The translations under genes were made by a program, and so were the position numbers. From Owenia fusiformis (taxonomy: Eukaryota > Annelida > Polychaeta > Sabellida > Oweniidae), in the NCBI GenBank assembly GCA_903813345.2, contig CAIIXF020000010.1, positions 28,234,425 through 28,298,424 of the forward strand: a stretch of 64,000 nt of DNA, written 5' to 3'. A model generated the notes under the pieces. That model searched no databases. It was not told where the DNA came from and worked only from the letters and a program-made list of their open reading frames with translations. This document shows positions 61,780-64,000 of this stretch, piece after piece. Each line of letters starts with the position of its first letter. Position 1 is the first letter of the stretch.

Positions 61780-62925
61780 TATGTGTTGGATCAGTGGATT
61801 GATTTCATGTAAAAGGTGAATCTTGATAAAATATTTTTTGCATAAAAATACCAATATAAATCTTTTCACCGCATTTAAGTATACAGAAAATTCGTCCACC
61901 GAACTTTCGTTGGAATGAGTGAAGCAGTTAAGTCCAATCGTCTAAAATAGTAAGAGTATAATAACCAAAAAAACAATTTTGACATTTTATTTGACCTTGA
62001 ATTTTTATCCAGCACGTTTTTATTACAATAAGTACTTGCTCAGTTATTTTGGATGCAACATAAAGCACTGTGTTGAATCTCAGATAAAAACATAATGTGA
62101 AATCCCTCAAAACATTACCTTTGAAATGCCAGGCCAACTTTTCTACTGGGTGTTTCTTTGTCATATTCAGGAAATATCACGATCACTATCAGTTCCCAGG
62201 TGACTTTACACGTTATTCTTAGTTACATTGAGAGTACATGTGTGACATGTGTCACGTCTTAGATCTGGCTGGCCGTGACAGTGGTTTAAGTATTAATATA
62301 TGTTTTCCGATAAATATAGACCGATTGTGACTATTTTTGGATACATATTATTTTTATATATATGTACACATCGAATTAGAAATAATCCTATCTCAGAGGA
62401 AAGGACCGATGCTGTGGTACAGTACCTTTTGGTATTAATTGGTTCAATTTCCTTTGAATAAACATAAAAGCTACAAATATAGCTTTAAATCAAATGATAT
62501 TCCTGCAATATCTTTAATAGTTCTTTTTCCTCTAGATTTAAGCACATCTAAACCCAAGATTCGTCTCTTGTATTTGTATACATGTATATATAAAAGTTAT
62601 ATGTAGGAAGGGATTGTATGTTTTTTGAAGAAGGGAGGATATCATATCTGATATCAAAGGAAGATGTCATATTGTACCATTATTTAAGTAGAAAATCAAT
62701 ATACAAAGCGATCTTTTTACGCTCAGGTTTATCAAACACTAGCAAAAAATAAATTTTCAAGTCTCGAAGAAATATCCATGTAGTCTTCATTCACTAATTG
62801 CATCCACAATTTCTAGCATGATCTTTATGAGTTTAGGTTCATTGTTCAATGAACCTTCAATATAATTCATCAAGGAATACACACTGATTAGAATTAGTCC
62901 ATAAACTATTTTCTTGCCAACATAT
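61780..62925. other. Intergenic stretch, nothing recognised
   Basis: No coding or RNA feature can be supported. Confidence 0.4.
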
Positions 62926-63120
62926 CAAGTGTAATATCTTGATCACAACCCTCATTCCAAGTGGAATATCTCGACCATAATTCCAAATGTAATTTCTTGA
63001 CCATAAACATAAATCCCGATGTTGTATCTTGACCATTACCATAATTCCAAACATAATATATTGACCATAACCAAATTTCAATTGTTAGATCTTGACCTAA
63101 CCCATAATACTGCGATACGG
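62926..63120. repeat. Degenerate tandem repeat of about 30-35 bp
   Basis: Units of the type ATCTTGACCATAATTCCAAA(C/T)GTAAT repeated five or six times, downstream of the NOL6 3' end. Confidence 0.7.
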
Positions 63121-63321
63121 TGCACCTAATTATGTCTTTAGGGAACTTATATTTTTCACTCTTCATATGTATTTATAAAGAATGCACAAAACTTGAGAAA
63201 ATTCGGAGAAAATATATATGATGGTGTATATATTTACTGTAATGGAGTACATAGTTTCATATACACTATATATTTGCTTTTCTATTTATTTTACATAAAA
63301 CACTGATATGTTTCAGTATAG

Positions 63322-63906
63322 CTACTTCTGAGTTTTTGTAACACTTTTAACAAGTCCTTGACCAATGGTGTAGAAGTCTTGTATTATGGCCTCAATGTTA
63401 GTCACCATTTGAACGTCCTGTTTGTTGGACTCTACATCCACCCTCCGCGCATCTATGTGAGAGACCTAGAACATACAATAAATAAACCCTGTTGTGAGAG
63501 TGAAAAACCACCATTAACACTATAATAAGACTCAAGAAAGAATGACAGGGGAATGAACTCTTTAAGCTTGCAGTTGTAAGTGAATTTGATGAGTAGATAA
63601 ATTTCATATCCTCTGCTGAAGGTGACCAAGATACAGTGATGGCTTTTTAACCCTGTGCTGAGATTTTTGGTCTCAATGACATCCCTTTTTTAGTTTTTTC
63701 TAATTTAAGCATATACATGAAACAAACAAAATAATGAACTGCAATTATGTTTGAGTCTGTTCATCTCATTTCAGAAAATCATAGATGAATCATTTTCCCT
63801 TTACCTGAAATTTTGAAGGCTGTAAGGAGGGTGGTTTCCAAAGCACTGCGATGACATCTCCACCATATTTGTCATAAAAGAATAGCGCAATGTCATCAAA
63901 GCTTTC
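63322..63906 (-). CDS. NOL6: Nucleolar protein 6 (NOL6/Nrap/UTP22), last two exons
   Basis: Exon 63906-63805 (102 nt) encodes ESFDDIALFFYDKYGGDVIA then VLWKPPSLQPSKFQ. Exon 63465-63322 encodes VSHIDARRVDVESNKQDVQM then VTNIEAIIQDFYTIGQGLVK and SVTKTQK, ending in TAG (63322-63324). FYDxxGGxVIxVLWKPxxxxPxxF and PNVEAIxxDFxxxGxGLV are characteristic of the NOL6 C-terminus, a nucleolar factor of the UTP-C/SSU processome needed for 18S rRNA maturation. Both splice sites are GT-AG and phase 0. The 5' part lies beyond position 64,000. A TTTATT (AATAAA on the minus strand) at 63285-63290 is the likely poly(A) signal. Confidence 0.85.
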
Positions 63907-64000
63907 CTGGAACATAAATATTTGACTATATTTAGTTACAAAAGATTCAATACTCAAAATTGTTTAGATTGAGATTTTACATTTTGGCACACCAACACAA

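Overview
This is a window of invertebrate animal nuclear DNA. It is AT-rich, the genes have many small exons and standard splice sites, introns are long, and miniature transposons and minisatellites are dense. Mobile element and repeat styles (tRNA-derived SINE-like sequence, an array of about 146 bp units ending in a GGAC-rich tract, many hairpin MITEs) suggest a lophotrochozoan, perhaps a bivalve mollusc. That placement is inference, not proof.

Layout. (1) Positions 1 to about 9,100, minus strand: 18 exons of a TRPM cation channel of the TRPM2/4/5/8-like branch. They run from near the N-terminus through the MHR domains to S3-S5, and the gene continues beyond position 1. Its large N-terminal exon (8458-9099) is duplicated upstream at 12181-12744; the copy keeps both splice sites but carries an in-frame stop. 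(2) About 9,700-14,810: a nested cluster of MITEs in the presumed 5' intron of that gene. (3) 16,400-22,260: a near-perfect 243 bp hairpin, two related minisatellites (33 and 42 bp units) and a 2 kb minisatellite of about 23 bp with higher-order organisation. (4) 22,644-48,505, plus strand: a complete 33-exon thioester-containing protein (alpha-2-macroglobulin/complement C3 family). It has a signal peptide, an LDL-receptor class A module in the bait-region position, a GCGEQ thioester, a receptor-binding-like domain and a C-terminal membrane segment. This is the architecture of macroglobulin complement-related (Mcr). My exon chain sums to 4,692 nt (1,563 aa plus stop) with every phase agreeing. 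(5) 48,506-63,300: mostly repeats, including a foldback with 490 bp near-identical arms and several mariner-type elements, plus one single-exon gene (56,687-57,103) for a small Ser/Thr-rich protein with a C-terminal membrane anchor. (6) 63,322-63,906, minus strand: the last two exons of NOL6 (Nrap/UTP22), a ribosome biogenesis factor.

The genes look functionally unrelated. The most notable points lie in the Mcr-like gene: an intact thioester joined to an LDLa module and a membrane anchor, an Asp where complement C3 has its catalytic His, a duplicated exon that looks like a mutually exclusive pair, and several tandem duplications and a MITE placed directly at splice sites.
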